Positions 1 to 7,243 of a stretch of DNA of 20,997 bases are shown here, one piece after another (positions within the stretch are counted from its first letter, which is position 1; every line of letters begins with the position of its first letter). The position numbers and the translations under genes were made by a program. This DNA comes from an uncultured Novosphingobium sp. (GTDB lineage: Bacteria > Pseudomonadota > Alphaproteobacteria > Sphingomonadales > Sphingomonadaceae). The stretch spans positions 1-20,997 of the forward strand of contig CAMPIM010000066.1 in NCBI GenBank assembly GCA_946886365.1, read 5' to 3'. The notes under the pieces are model-generated. The model had not been told where the DNA came from and did no database searches. It saw only the letters and a program-made list of their open reading frames with translations.

Positions 1-48
1 GTCAGCGTCAGAAAAGAAGCGGGACCCCGGATCAAGTCCGGGGTGACG
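1..48. repeat. REP-like palindromic repeat, copy 1
   Basis: The core at 18-48 is a GC-rich imperfect palindrome (GGGACCCCGG, a short spacer, TCCGGGGTGACG). It is preceded by GTCAGAAAAGAAGC. The same block, including the leader, recurs at 2464-2508, and the core is inverted at 2425-2455. This type of intergenic palindrome is common in sphingomonad genomes as far as I recall. It may be cut by the window edge. Confidence 0.7.
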
Positions 49-55
49 ATCACTC

Positions 56-174
56 GAGCATGATCAAACTATAGAGCGCGCTGCGTTTAATCGGACGCAG
101 ATCGCGCGCTCTAGTTTTTTGTTATCGCATCGTTTTAAGCGCAAAACCGGTTCCCACTTTTGCGCACGATGCTC
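56..174. repeat. Dispersed intergenic element with two stem-loops
   Basis: Two hairpins lie side by side. The first pairs 72-86 with 95-113 (TAGAGCGCG/CGCGCTCTA plus CTGCGT/ACGCAG, with a 4-nt bulge). The second pairs GCATCG (127-132) with CGATGC (167-172), and GCGCAAAA (139-146) with TTTTGCGC (158-165), around a loop containing CCGGTTCCCAC. The element begins with GAGCATGATC and ends with CGATGCTC. I recall closely similar 'AAACCGGTTCCCACTTTT' elements scattered through alphaproteobacterial genomes, so this is probably a multicopy repeat. It lies directly downstream of the minus-strand SnoaL-like gene. Confidence 0.6.
72..121 (+). terminator. Terminator-like hairpin with T-tract
   Basis: A 15-bp bulged GC-rich stem (72-86 with 95-113) is followed on the plus strand by GTTTTTTG at 114-121, which is the form of an intrinsic terminator. 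Any plus-strand gene that would use it lies outside the window. The hairpin is also part of the dispersed element at 56-174, so terminator function is an inference. Confidence 0.4.
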
Positions 175-204
175 TCAACATCCACGGCAGGCCTTTACCC
201 GCCG

Positions 205-687
205 CTATCGTCCGCCAATCAACGCACGCGCTTCGGCCGATCCGTCCAGCAGCTGATTGATGCGCCACGCCACCTTCCATTCCGTGCCGACCCTCACGAG
301 GTGCCACATATTGGCGGATGCGCGGTGGGCTTCCCAACTATCGCCCGCCTTGCGGAAGACGACGGAATAGGTTCGGGCGGTTGCCCTGTCGCCGTCCAGA
401 TCGATGACCGGCGGGCTGAGGACATGGGCGGCGCCGCCATGGATCAAGCTCTGGTGGCTTTCACCCTCCAGCAAAGCCTGGATTGCGGCACGGCCCGTGT
501 AGCTGCCGAACCCGCCGACTTCGTAGACGCCATCCTCGGTCCACAGAGCGGCGGCACCGGCGCAATCGCCCGCGTCTGCCAGCGGGCCATAGCTTGCGAT
601 CAGGTCGCGTATCGCCTCCCGGTCTTCAAGGATGGCGATACGCGCGGCGAGATCGGCCGAGGCGGTCAGAGCTTTACGACCTTGCAT
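205..687 (-). CDS. SnoaL-like (NTF2-fold) protein
   Basis: A 160-aa protein with the pattern of the SnoaL-like/SnoaL_4 family: an N-terminal helix with EDREAIRDLI (residues 21-30), then LWTEDGVYEV around 49-58, and a C-terminal strand ending in WRINQLLDG. The fold forms a small cone-shaped cavity used by polyketide cyclases, ketosteroid isomerases and dehydratases; many members act on hydrophobic ring or epoxide substrates, and the exact reaction cannot be read from sequence. Its start lies 22 nt inside the upstream DUF1214 gene, with only a weak ribosome site visible, so the two genes are probably translationally coupled. No later in-frame ATG leaves a complete domain. A second, divergent SnoaL-like gene lies at 3601-4116. 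Family assignment is fairly sure; function is unknown. Confidence 0.85.
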   Translation of the reverse strand: MQGRKALTASADLAARIAILEDREAIRDLIASYGPLADAGDCAGAAALWTEDGVYEVGGFGSYTGRAAIQALLEGESHQSLIHGGAAHVLSPPVIDLDGDRATARTYSVVFRKAGDSWEAHRASANMWHLVRVGTEWKVAWRINQLLDGSAEARALIGGR

Positions 688-1757
688 TGCGGCACCGGAT
701 GCTCGTCAGCCTCTATCCAGCGCCAGAGGCCGGTGCCCTGGCGATGGCCGGACAGGTCGATCCAGTTGCCGTAGCCCGGGTCCTTGTCCGTGCAGACAAG
801 GATGACGCTGCCATCATCCTCATATTTCGCCTGCGCGCCATTGACCCACACCTTGCGGTTCACATGGTCCATGGATTCCATCCACCAATTGTCGATCTGG
901 AAGTTCCAGAAGCGGCAGCGGGGCGGCTTGGCTGTGATGACCAGCGCTTCATCAGGCGCAAGGTCGTAATAGATGTGACCATACCAGATTTTCGGGTCGC
1001 CCCCGGCGCGCTGGTAAAAAGGCTGTTCCTTGCCATCATAGATGCGGTTGGGCTGTTCCATGAACCATTGCGACCAGTCCGCGAAGGTGTTCGCTGTTCC
1101 GCGCACCCATGCAGCAGCGCCGTTCAACTGCGCCTCGATCGTTTCGGGCGCGAGAATGACGGGCACGGCAGGCCCCTCGCTGATCCGTTCGATATGCACG
1201 TCCGCCGCGACTTCAGCACGCTTGTCATTGAAGGTCTGACGGATGATCAGCAGCGTCGTGTCGTCCGCCATCGGCAGCCAGTTGCCGGGCTTTTGCGTCT
1301 TGCTGACGATGATCTCAAAGCTGCCATCCGGCCCGACCTGCATGTCGGCAAGTTCGATCTCGCCCGTGGAGGCCATCGTGCCGTCGATCGCGTAACGGTT
1401 TGCCTTCGACCCGATCGAAAAATAGGGCACGCTGTTCCGCTTGCCGGTGATGCGATAGTCGCGATCACCCCGGACGACGATTTGCTGATAGAGATTGTCC
1501 GGATTATCGGCTCCAATCTTGATCGCGTCATCGGTCAGCAGGAAAATGCGCGGAAAATCCGGATCGCTGGAATCGACCAGCATATTGAGAGCCGACCGCG
1601 TGAGCCGGGAAAGATAACGCAATCCCTCCGCCTGATCGATCGCGGTGCCGGGCGCGCTGGGGCGGTCCAGAACCTCGCCCGCTTGTGCCAGCTGGTCGCA
1701 GAAAGTCCGCCAGACGGCCGACAACCGCAATTCTCCACCTTCCTGTCCGGTCACCAT
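666..1757 (-). CDS. DUF1214-domain protein
   Basis: A 363-aa protein without a signal peptide. The C-terminal half has features I associate with DUF1214/DUF1254 proteins: aromatic-rich WYGHIYYDLAPDEALVI around residues 255-271, FWNFQIDNWWMESMD around 285-299, and a closing segment with DPGYGNWIDL and GLWRWIEA. Members are frequent in sphingomonad and actinobacterial catabolic clusters near dehydrogenases and P450s, but their biochemical role is not established. The start is supported by AGGAGAG just before the ATG. It is the first gene of a two-gene minus-strand unit and is divergent from the VOC gene at 1858. A role in handling a hydrophobic substrate is inference from neighbours only. Confidence 0.8.
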   Translation of the reverse strand: MVTGQEGGELRLSAVWRTFCDQLAQAGEVLDRPSAPGTAIDQAEGLRYLSRLTRSALNMLVDSSDPDFPRIFLLTDDAIKIGADNPDNLYQQIVVRGDRDYRITGKRNSVPYFSIGSKANRYAIDGTMASTGEIELADMQVGPDGSFEIIVSKTQKPGNWLPMADDTTLLIIRQTFNDKRAEVAADVHIERISEGPAVPVILAPETIEAQLNGAAAWVRGTANTFADWSQWFMEQPNRIYDGKEQPFYQRAGGDPKIWYGHIYYDLAPDEALVITAKPPRCRFWNFQIDNWWMESMDHVNRKVWVNGAQAKYEDDGSVILVCTDKDPGYGNWIDLSGHRQGTGLWRWIEADEHPVPQCKVVKL

Positions 1758-1857
1758 ACTCTCCTATATGCGTATTAGATGGATTGGTTTACGCCATTTT
1801 CAGGCGCTGATATGGAGATTGTCTCACATAAATGCGTAACATGAAAGGGGTTGAGGA
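1758..1857. promoter_or_regulatory. Divergent promoter region
   Basis: A 100-bp spacer between the divergent DUF1214 and VOC genes must hold both promoters. It contains TGCGTATTA (1769-1777), TTTACGCC (near 1789-1796) and ATGCGTAAC (near 1831-1839), so GCGTA/TACGC half-sites occur three times in alternating orientation. I see no clear -35/-10 pair. The 9-mer TGCGTATTA also occurs upstream of the TonB receptor at 12202-12210. Confidence 0.45.
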
Positions 1858-2259
1858 ATGACGGCATTAGCCTTCAGTTTCACCAAGATCATCGTTAAGG
1901 ATCTTGCCGCTGCCGAACGCTTTTACACCCAACTGTTCGGGCTTGAGGTGGTGGGGTATATCAATCTTGGCGAAGGCGAAGCGTTGATGAACGAGGTGAT
2001 CCTCAAGACTGCTGGCGCTCAGCCGCCCGCGCCCAACTTCATTCTGGTCAGCTATCCCAACCGGAATCGCCCCGCCCCCGGAGAGGCGACGACGGGGTTC
2101 GTGGTGGATGATCTTGACGCGACCCTGGCGGTTGCGACCGCCGCCGGTGCGACGATCGAACTCGGTGCGACCGACGTACCCGAACATGGTTTGCAGATGG
2201 CCTATATCCTCGACCCCCAAGGCCACAGGATTGAGTTGCTACAGATGCTGAACGCGTAG
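1858..2259 (+). CDS. VOC family (glyoxalase/dioxygenase-fold) protein
   Basis: A 133-aa single-unit VOC protein with two beta-alpha-beta-beta-beta modules: KIIVKDLAAAERFYTQLFGLE (split here as KIIVKDL and ERFYTQLFGLE) near residues 10-30, and FVVDDLDATLAVA near 81-93, ending in DPQGHRIELLQ. Of the usual three or four metal ligands, only the C-terminal Glu126 is obvious. The first-strand His position is Phe8 and the second-module His is replaced by Thr78, so a classic metal-dependent glyoxalase or extradiol activity is doubtful. The ATG is preceded by AAGGGGTTGAGG. The stop codon overlaps the left arm of the palindromic element at 2258-2400. It is transcribed away from the DUF1214 gene. Substrate unknown. 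Confidence 0.85.
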   Translation: MTALAFSFTKIIVKDLAAAERFYTQLFGLEVVGYINLGEGEALMNEVILKTAGAQPPAPNFILVSYPNRNRPAPGEATTGFVVDDLDATLAVATAAGATIELGATDVPEHGLQMAYILDPQGHRIELLQMLNA

Positions 2260-2400
2260 GATGTGTGGGGATTCAGCCCATGACGGCCTGCAAATGGCGA
2301 CTTTCTGCGCTTCCGGTGCTCACGTACTGAAGTACGCTGCGCGCCGGTTCTCGAAATTCACCATTTTCGCCTCGCCCTGAACTGAATCCCCACACATCCT
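2258..2400. repeat. MITE-like 143-bp palindromic element
   Basis: Perfect 19-bp terminal inverted repeats, AGGATGTGTGGGGATTCAG at 2258-2276 and its reverse complement at 2382-2400, enclose an imperfectly palindromic interior. Interior pairs include AAATGG/CCATTT and a central CGTAC-TGAA-GTACG hairpin. The left arm supplies the last two bases of the VOC gene's TAG stop codon. There is no ORF of note inside. The structure fits a non-autonomous mobile palindrome or a long REP/BIME element; I recall similar sequences in sphingomonads. No target-site duplication is obvious. Confidence 0.75.
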
Positions 2401-2424
2401 AAAGCATGGTCGGGTTTGAATGAT

Positions 2425-2508
2425 CGTCACCCCGGACTGGATCCGGGGTCCCGCTACCTCAGCAGCGTCGGAAAAGAAGCGGGACCCCGGGTCGAGCCCG
2501 GGATGACG
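2425..2508. repeat. Inverted pair of REP-like repeats (BIME-like), copies 2 and 3
   Basis: The unit 2425-2455 (CGTCACCCCGG to GGGGTCCCGCT) is repeated in inverse orientation at 2478-2508 (AGCGGGACCCCGG to CCGGGATGACG) with a 22-nt spacer. The second copy shares its GAAAAGAAGC leader with copy 1 at 1-48. The pair sits downstream of both the VOC gene and the minus-strand alcohol dehydrogenase gene, so it could form a large stem-loop that ends or stabilises both transcripts. Confidence 0.75.
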
Positions 2509-2530
2509 GAAGGGAGTAGGATGCTCTCAA

Positions 2531-3604
2531 TCACATTTCGTGGTCGATGACGGCGCGGGTTACTTCCCCTGCCTTCAGCGCGGCGATGGCATCGTTGATC
2601 TGATCGAGCGGCCAGATGCCGCTGATCTGGTCGGCGATGTTCAACCGGCCGTCGCGCGCCTGCGCGATGAGTTCGGGATAATCGCGGTTGGGCAGCGCGC
2701 CGCCGTTCATGGTTGCGATCACCTCGCCACCCATGACGAAGCTGCCGAGCGGGAGCGCCGCTTCTGCGCCGGGGCGTGACATGCCGATCAGCACCACGCG
2801 TCCCCCGCGCTTCGTGCAGCGCAAGGCGGTGTTGATGGCGCCGACCGCGCCGCTGCATTCCACCACCACATCGATAGGGCCATATTCGCTAGCCAAAGCG
2901 GCGGCGGCCGTTTCGCTGTCCTGTGTGGGGTCTGCGAGGACAAAGTCGGCCGCGCCGAATTGCCGCGCCGTCGCTTCCTTGGCGGGATTGGCGTCGACAG
3001 CGATTACATGGGCACCGTTCCGGGCGGCGCCCTGGATGGCGTTGACGCCGATGCCGCCGACACCAAAAACGGCCACGGTGTCCCCGGCGCGCACGCGGCC
3101 CAGAACGCGGGCGGCGCAGACACCGGTCGATACCGCGCACCCGATCAGCGCGCCTTGGTCCAACGGCAGGTCATCGATGGCGAACAGCTGCGATGCCTTC
3201 ACCACGATTTCGCTGGCGAAGGAGGATACGTTGGCAAAGGAAGCCACGGGCTTTCCATCCAGCGTGAAGGGGAAGCCCGGTGCAAAGCCCCAATTAATGT
3301 TGCAATTATGCGGTTCGCCACGCTGGCATTCACGGCACTCTCCACAAGGCGTTTGCGTGCCCACGCAGACATGGTCGCCTATGGCCCAGCCTTCGACGCC
3401 CGGCCCCAGCTCCGCAATCTCGCCAGCCGCTTCATGGCCCAGGACGACCGGCAAGTTAGGCAGATGCGGGGTCAGCATCGCGATGTCGCTATGACAGATG
3501 CCCGACCGCAGCACGCGGACGCGCACCTCGTCCGGACCGACAGGGCGAAGCGTCAACTGGTCGCTGACGAATAGCGACTGTCCATCCCAGACCGCGGCCC
3601 TCAT
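2531..3604 (-). CDS. Zinc-dependent alcohol dehydrogenase (MDR family)
   Basis: A 357-aa medium-chain dehydrogenase that would oxidise an alcohol to an aldehyde or ketone with NAD(P)+. Catalytic zinc ligands are visible as Cys37, His57 with Glu58 (GHEAAG), and Cys156 (GCAVSTG). The structural zinc site is complete: Cys87, Cys90, Cys93 and Cys101. The nucleotide-binding loop GVGGIG is at 181-186, with Asp204 at the end of the second strand suggesting NAD+ preference. The overall pattern is closest to the class III/aryl-alcohol dehydrogenase branch. The start overlaps the stop of the upstream SnoaL-like gene by four bases (ATGA), indicating coupled translation. The substrate is probably an alcohol produced within the catabolic pathway; this is inference. 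Confidence 0.92.
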   Translation of the reverse strand: MRAAVWDGQSLFVSDQLTLRPVGPDEVRVRVLRSGICHSDIAMLTPHLPNLPVVLGHEAAGEIAELGPGVEGWAIGDHVCVGTQTPCGECRECQRGEPHNCNINWGFAPGFPFTLDGKPVASFANVSSFASEIVVKASQLFAIDDLPLDQGALIGCAVSTGVCAARVLGRVRAGDTVAVFGVGGIGVNAIQGAARNGAHVIAVDANPAKEATARQFGAADFVLADPTQDSETAAAALASEYGPIDVVVECSGAVGAINTALRCTKRGGRVVLIGMSRPGAEAALPLGSFVMGGEVIATMNGGALPNRDYPELIAQARDGRLNIADQISGIWPLDQINDAIAALKAGEVTRAVIDHEM

Positions 3605-4116
3605 GCGCTCAACCCCGCCAGCAGGGGATATCGGAAGGAGGGATCATCCCGATCCGCGCGGCCATTGGGTGCGTCCTTGCTCATGCGTTCAAAAGCCTCT
3701 TCATCAACCGGCACGATCGATCCATGATCGAACACCAGGCTGCGATATGTGAATTTCCATTCGCCATCCCGCCGTTCATATCGATCGAGATAGCGGCCAA
3801 GGGCGATGAACAGCTTTGCGCCCGGCCCATGGGTCCGGTGCCATGCCTCCACATAATGTTCACCCTCGGCATGGTCGCCATCGATCACGAACAGGCTGTT
3901 CGTAATATTGTGGCGAGTGAGGTCCCAATGCGAAGTGACTTCGGGCAGCCAGGCAACGAAGTCGTCGGGGCCTCCCTGAAACATTGCCCCGTGATCGTCG
4001 ATGGCGTCATCATGATACAGCGTTCGCACCAAGGCGAAGTCGCGGCGATCACATCCACGGCAATAGCGCATGACCAGATCATGTAGTGCGATCCGGTCGA
4101 GCAATGGCTGCGACAT
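3601..4116 (-). CDS. SnoaL-like (NTF2-fold) protein, second copy
   Basis: A 171-aa SnoaL_4-type protein: LDRIALHDLVMRYCRGCDRRD near the N-terminus (shown in part: LHDLVMRY at 11-18), LYHDDAIDDHG at 33-43, a His/Glu-rich central strand (EGEHYVEAWHR), and FTYRSLVFDHG near 122-132. This arrangement is typical of uncharacterised SnoaL-like proteins in aromatic, terpenoid and steroid catabolic clusters, some of which act as dehydratases or isomerases. The ribosome site GGAGAG is placed well before the ATG. It is the first gene of a two-gene unit with the zinc alcohol dehydrogenase, whose start overlaps its stop. It is only distantly similar to the SnoaL-like protein at 205-687, so the two probably have different substrates. 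Confidence 0.85.
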   Translation of the reverse strand: MSQPLLDRIALHDLVMRYCRGCDRRDFALVRTLYHDDAIDDHGAMFQGGPDDFVAWLPEVTSHWDLTRHNITNSLFVIDGDHAEGEHYVEAWHRTHGPGAKLFIALGRYLDRYERRDGEWKFTYRSLVFDHGSIVPVDEEAFERMSKDAPNGRADRDDPSFRYPLLAGLSA

Positions 4117-4250
4117 CTATCTCTCCATTAGCGGGCGGTTACGCGCATATTATCGCTATGCGGGATAGCCTCCATCCCGGCGGTAAGGAAAGCGCAAAAG
4201 AGCCCGCCTGCCATTTTCGCGACAGGGCGACTGCTGGCCGTCCAAATCAT

Positions 4251-4279
4251 TTGGCGATGGGGCGTAAATCGCCTATAAA
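4251..4279 (+). promoter_or_regulatory. Promoter-like -35/-10 pair
   Basis: TTGGCG (4251-4256) and TATAAA (4274-4279) are separated by exactly 17 bp, close to the housekeeping sigma consensus. The predicted start lies near 4286, upstream of the small ORF at 4302 and of the efflux operon at 4513. No other plus-strand promoter this good was seen before the operon. Confidence 0.5.
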
Positions 4280-4301
4280 CCATCCAACCCCGCCGAAGAA
4301 A

Positions 4302-4421
4302 ATGGGGAAGAGGATGGAACCTGACAGCTCGGTATTTCTGCTCTGTCCATTTCGATTGCTGTGCCTGGCCAGCGGCCTGTCCGCGCTAGTGGGATTCAGC
4401 GTCATCCTTCTGCTGACATAA
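4302..4421 (+). CDS. Putative small membrane protein
   Basis: A 39-aa reading frame (35 aa if the second ATG at 4314 is used) with a short polar start followed by a hydrophobic stretch through residues 12-39 that could form one membrane helix and runs to the end (SALVGFSVILLLT). The second ATG has GGGGAAGAGG directly before it. It lies about 16 nt after a predicted transcription start and 91 nt before the efflux adaptor gene, so it could be a leader peptide or a small partner of the pump. I do not recognise the sequence, and a chance ORF is possible. Confidence 0.3.
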   Translation: MGKRMEPDSSVFLLCPFRLLCLASGLSALVGFSVILLLT

Positions 4422-4512
4422 TTTCATTTCCGATTCCGCGTCGGAAAAAACTTGCCTTCCGCCTGCGGCAAACTTTAAGTCATCGCTTCGAAGCCCAGAC
4501 GGTAGGATTTCC

Positions 4513-5691
4513 ATGACAGAGCCAAAGGGGTCGTTGGCCGATGCGGTCGATGCAGAGCCCTTTCCCGACGACGCGATTGGCGAAGGGGCAAGCCGCCCGA
4601 AGCGGCGGAGGCTGGGCCTTGTTCTGGGCATTGCGGGCGTGGTTGTTCTTATAGCCGGTGCGTTCTGGTTTGCCCGCTACCAGCTGTACGGCAAATATCA
4701 GCAAAGTACCCAGGACGCCTATTTGCAGGCCGACAGCGTCACCGTTTCGGCGCGGGTGTCCGGTTACGTCAGTGAAGTGCTGGTCCATGAAAATCAGGAT
4801 GTGAAGCCCGGCCAGCCATTGTTGCGGATCGAAGCGCCCGATTATCCGGCACAGGCGGCGCAGGGGCAGGCGCAGATCAACCTGGCGCAGGCGAACGCCG
4901 CCAATGCGGAGGCGATGATCGGGGAACAGGAAGCGGCGATCGAGCAGGCGCGGGCGATGCTGGCGGCGGCGCAGACGAAGGCGCGGTACGCAGCGTCCGA
5001 AGTTGCGCGATACAGTCCGCTCGCGGCGAGTGGCGCGGAACCCGCTGAAAAGCTGGCGACGCTTCGCACCCAGGCGGCGCAGGCGGCGCAGGATGTGGCG
5101 GCGCAGAAAGCATCGACGCAGGGCGCGGAGCGGCGGATCGCCAGCCTGCGCGCCCAGATCGCGCAGGCGAAAGCGCAAGGCCAGAGCGCTCGTGCCCAAC
5201 TGGACGCGGCGCAGCGCAACGTCCGGGACATGGTGATACGCGCCAGCATCGCGGGGCGGGTGGGCGATCTTTCGGCGCGCATCGGCCAGTTCGTGCAACC
5301 CGGCCTGCGCCTGATGTCGGTCGTGCCGGTGGAGCAGCTTTATCTGGAAGCGAATTTCAAGGAAACGCAGCTGGGCCTGATGCGTCAGGGGCAACCGGCG
5401 GAGATCGAAGTCGATGCTCTGCCGGGGGTGACGCTGCATGGCCATGTCGCCAGCCTTGCGCCCGGCACCGGGGCGCAATTTTCGCTGCTGCCTCCGCAAA
5501 ATGCGACGGGCAACTTCACCAAGATCGTGCAGCGCGTGCCTGTGCGCATCGCCATAGATGCGGACCCGTCGATCAAGAAGCTGTTGCTGCCCGGCATGTC
5601 GGTGGAGGTTTCGGTGGACACCCGGTCGGCCCGCGAAGAAGTGGAACGGCTGAAGAATAGCAAGCAGGTTCGGCCGGAAGCCGCCAAGTGA
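4513..5691 (+). CDS. emrA: EmrA/HlyD-family periplasmic adaptor
   Basis: A 392-aa membrane-fusion protein that would link the inner-membrane pump encoded next to the outer-membrane channel. It has a cytoplasmic N-terminus ending in basic PKRRR (29-33), one membrane helix at about 34-53, then the family signature TQDAYLQADSVTVSARVSG (66-84) leading into the lipoyl half-motif. A long Ala/Gln-rich coiled-coil hairpin spans about 110-235 (many AQA repeats), followed by the second lipoyl half (RASIAGRVGDL) and a beta-barrel domain containing VPVEQLYLEANFKETQL. The start is supported by GTAGGA before the ATG. It is the first gene of a tripartite operon and its stop overlaps the next start (GTGA). 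The substrate of the pump cannot be told. The symbol denotes family resemblance. Confidence 0.92.
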   Translation: MTEPKGSLADAVDAEPFPDDAIGEGASRPKRRRLGLVLGIAGVVVLIAGAFWFARYQLYGKYQQSTQDAYLQADSVTVSARVSGYVSEVLVHENQDVKPGQPLLRIEAPDYPAQAAQGQAQINLAQANAANAEAMIGEQEAAIEQARAMLAAAQTKARYAASEVARYSPLAASGAEPAEKLATLRTQAAQAAQDVAAQKASTQGAERRIASLRAQIAQAKAQGQSARAQLDAAQRNVRDMVIRASIAGRVGDLSARIGQFVQPGLRLMSVVPVEQLYLEANFKETQLGLMRQGQPAEIEVDALPGVTLHGHVASLAPGTGAQFSLLPPQNATGNFTKIVQRVPVRIAIDADPSIKKLLLPGMSVEVSVDTRSAREEVERLKNSKQVRPEAAK

Positions 5692-7235
5692 CCGCAGGCC
5701 AGCCTGAGACAGCCGAGCGCGCAAGCGTCGCGGACTGGCTCGCGGTGGCGGCTGGCACGCTGGGCGCGATGATGGCGATGCTCGACATTTCCATCGTCAA
5801 TTCCGCCCTGCCGATCATCCAGGGCGAAATCGGCGCGAGCGGTACGGAAGGGACCTGGATCGCGACGTCGTTCATCGTCGCGGAAATCATCATCATTCCC
5901 TTGGCGGGCTGGTTGCAGCGGCTTTTGGGCCTGCGCAATTTCCTACTCATCGCCACCGTGGGTTTTGTGGGCTTTTCGATGATCTGCGGCATGGCGCAGA
6001 CATTGCCGGTCAAGATCGGGGGGCGGATCGGTCAGGGCATTACGGGCGGGGCGCTGATCCCCACGGCGATGACCATCATCGCGACGCGATTGCCGCGCCA
6101 TCAGCAAGCTGTGGGTAATTCCCTGTTCGGGGCCACGGCGATCCTGGGGCCTATCATGGGGCCAGTGCTGGGGGGATGGCTGACCGAGAATATCAGTTGG
6201 CATTATGCCTTCTTCCTCAACCTGCCGGTCGGGATCGCTCTGCTGCTTCTGCTGCTGGTCGCGCTTCCCTATGAGCGGCCGCGCCTTGACCTTATCGGCG
6301 AGGCGGACTGGCTGGGCGTGTTCGGCCTTATCCTGGGGCTTGGCGGGCTTACCGTCGTGCTGGAGGAAGGCGAGCGGGAGCAATGGTTCGAGTCATCGAC
6401 CATCATATGGCTGACCATCACGGCCGTGGCGGGATTCGCCATGCTGCTGGCCGGGCAGTTGCTGGCCAAACGGCCGGTGATCCGGCTGCGGCTGCTGTTG
6501 GACCGGCAGTTTGGCGCAGTGTTCATCATGGCGATGATGATCGGCATGGTGATTTACGGCACATCCTATGTGATCCCGCAATTCCTCACGCTGATCGCAG
6601 GCTATAATGCGCTGCAGTCGGGGCAGATCGTACTGCTGTCGGGCGTACCGATGGTGCTGATGATGCCGTTCATGCCATGGGCGATCCGCACCATACCGAT
6701 CCATCTTTCGGTCCTGATCGGATTGGTCCTGCTGATCCTGAGCACCTATATGGAAACATCGTTGACGTCGGTGTCCACGGGCGCCGATTTCGTCGATTCC
6801 CAGTTGATGCGCGGCGTCGGCACCATTTGCGTCATGATGTTCCTGAACCAGGCGGCAATCCGTTCCGTGCCCATGTCTTTGGCAGCCGATGCGTCAGGCC
6901 TCTACAACGCCGCGCGCAATCTGGGCGGCTCCTTTGCGCTGGCTGGCATCGCGGTGGTGCAGGACCAGCGGCTGTGGCTTCATGCACGCAGGATGGAGGA
7001 GAATCTGGCGGCCAATGGCCTTGACCTTCAACATTATGTCGATGCGCAGGCACTCGCGCTGGGCGGCCGGGATGCGGCATTGCGCGTGATCGAACAGGGC
7101 ATTCAGACGCAGGCGCTTACGATGACCTTTATCGACCTGTTCTGGATGCTGATCATCGCCATCCTGTGCACCGCGCCGCTCGTCTTTTTCCTCCGCCCGC
7201 TGCCACAGCATGTCGCACCAGTGGCCGCCCATTGA
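5688..7235 (+). CDS. emrB: EmrB/QacA-type DHA2 MFS efflux pump
   Basis: A 515-aa transporter with about 14 hydrophobic helices, the proton-driven inner-membrane part of the tripartite pump. DHA2 signatures are present: LDISIVNSALP in helix 1 (motif D1), a run of GRIGQGITGG in place of motif B, and motif C in helix 5 (GATAILGPIMGPVLGGWL) followed by ISWHYAFFLNLPVG, the hallmark of the EmrB/QacA family. The GTG start at 5688 overlaps the adaptor stop by four bases, so translation is coupled and the longer upstream choices are excluded. Probable substrates are hydrophobic organic compounds, acids or detergent-like molecules; in this setting it may export toxic intermediates (inference). Confidence 0.93.
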   Translation: MTAGQPETAERASVADWLAVAAGTLGAMMAMLDISIVNSALPIIQGEIGASGTEGTWIATSFIVAEIIIIPLAGWLQRLLGLRNFLLIATVGFVGFSMICGMAQTLPVKIGGRIGQGITGGALIPTAMTIIATRLPRHQQAVGNSLFGATAILGPIMGPVLGGWLTENISWHYAFFLNLPVGIALLLLLLVALPYERPRLDLIGEADWLGVFGLILGLGGLTVVLEEGEREQWFESSTIIWLTITAVAGFAMLLAGQLLAKRPVIRLRLLLDRQFGAVFIMAMMIGMVIYGTSYVIPQFLTLIAGYNALQSGQIVLLSGVPMVLMMPFMPWAIRTIPIHLSVLIGLVLLILSTYMETSLTSVSTGADFVDSQLMRGVGTICVMMFLNQAAIRSVPMSLAADASGLYNAARNLGGSFALAGIAVVQDQRLWLHARRMEENLAANGLDLQHYVDAQALALGGRDAALRVIEQGIQTQALTMTFIDLFWMLIIAILCTAPLVFFLRPLPQHVAPVAAH

Positions 7236-7243
7236 GATTGTCG

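Noticed and set aside
483..1778. 431-codon plus-strand open frame opposite the DUF1214 gene
   Set aside because: It has no recognisable domain and a composition typical of an antisense shadow; the minus-strand frames encode clear family proteins with ribosome sites.
4430..4490. Short hairpins TTCCGA/TCGGAA and TTGCC/GGCAA before the adaptor gene as a terminator or attenuator
   Set aside because: Stems are only five to six pairs and are followed by A-rich rather than T-rich sequence on the plus strand.
4480..5724. 414-codon minus-strand open frame opposite the adaptor gene
   Set aside because: Arg/Leu/His-rich shadow with no domain; the plus strand encodes a complete EmrA-type adaptor.
7166..7243. 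Upstream extension of the efflux lipoprotein start
   Set aside because: It overlaps the pump gene and would bury the lipoprotein signal peptide and lipobox cysteine.
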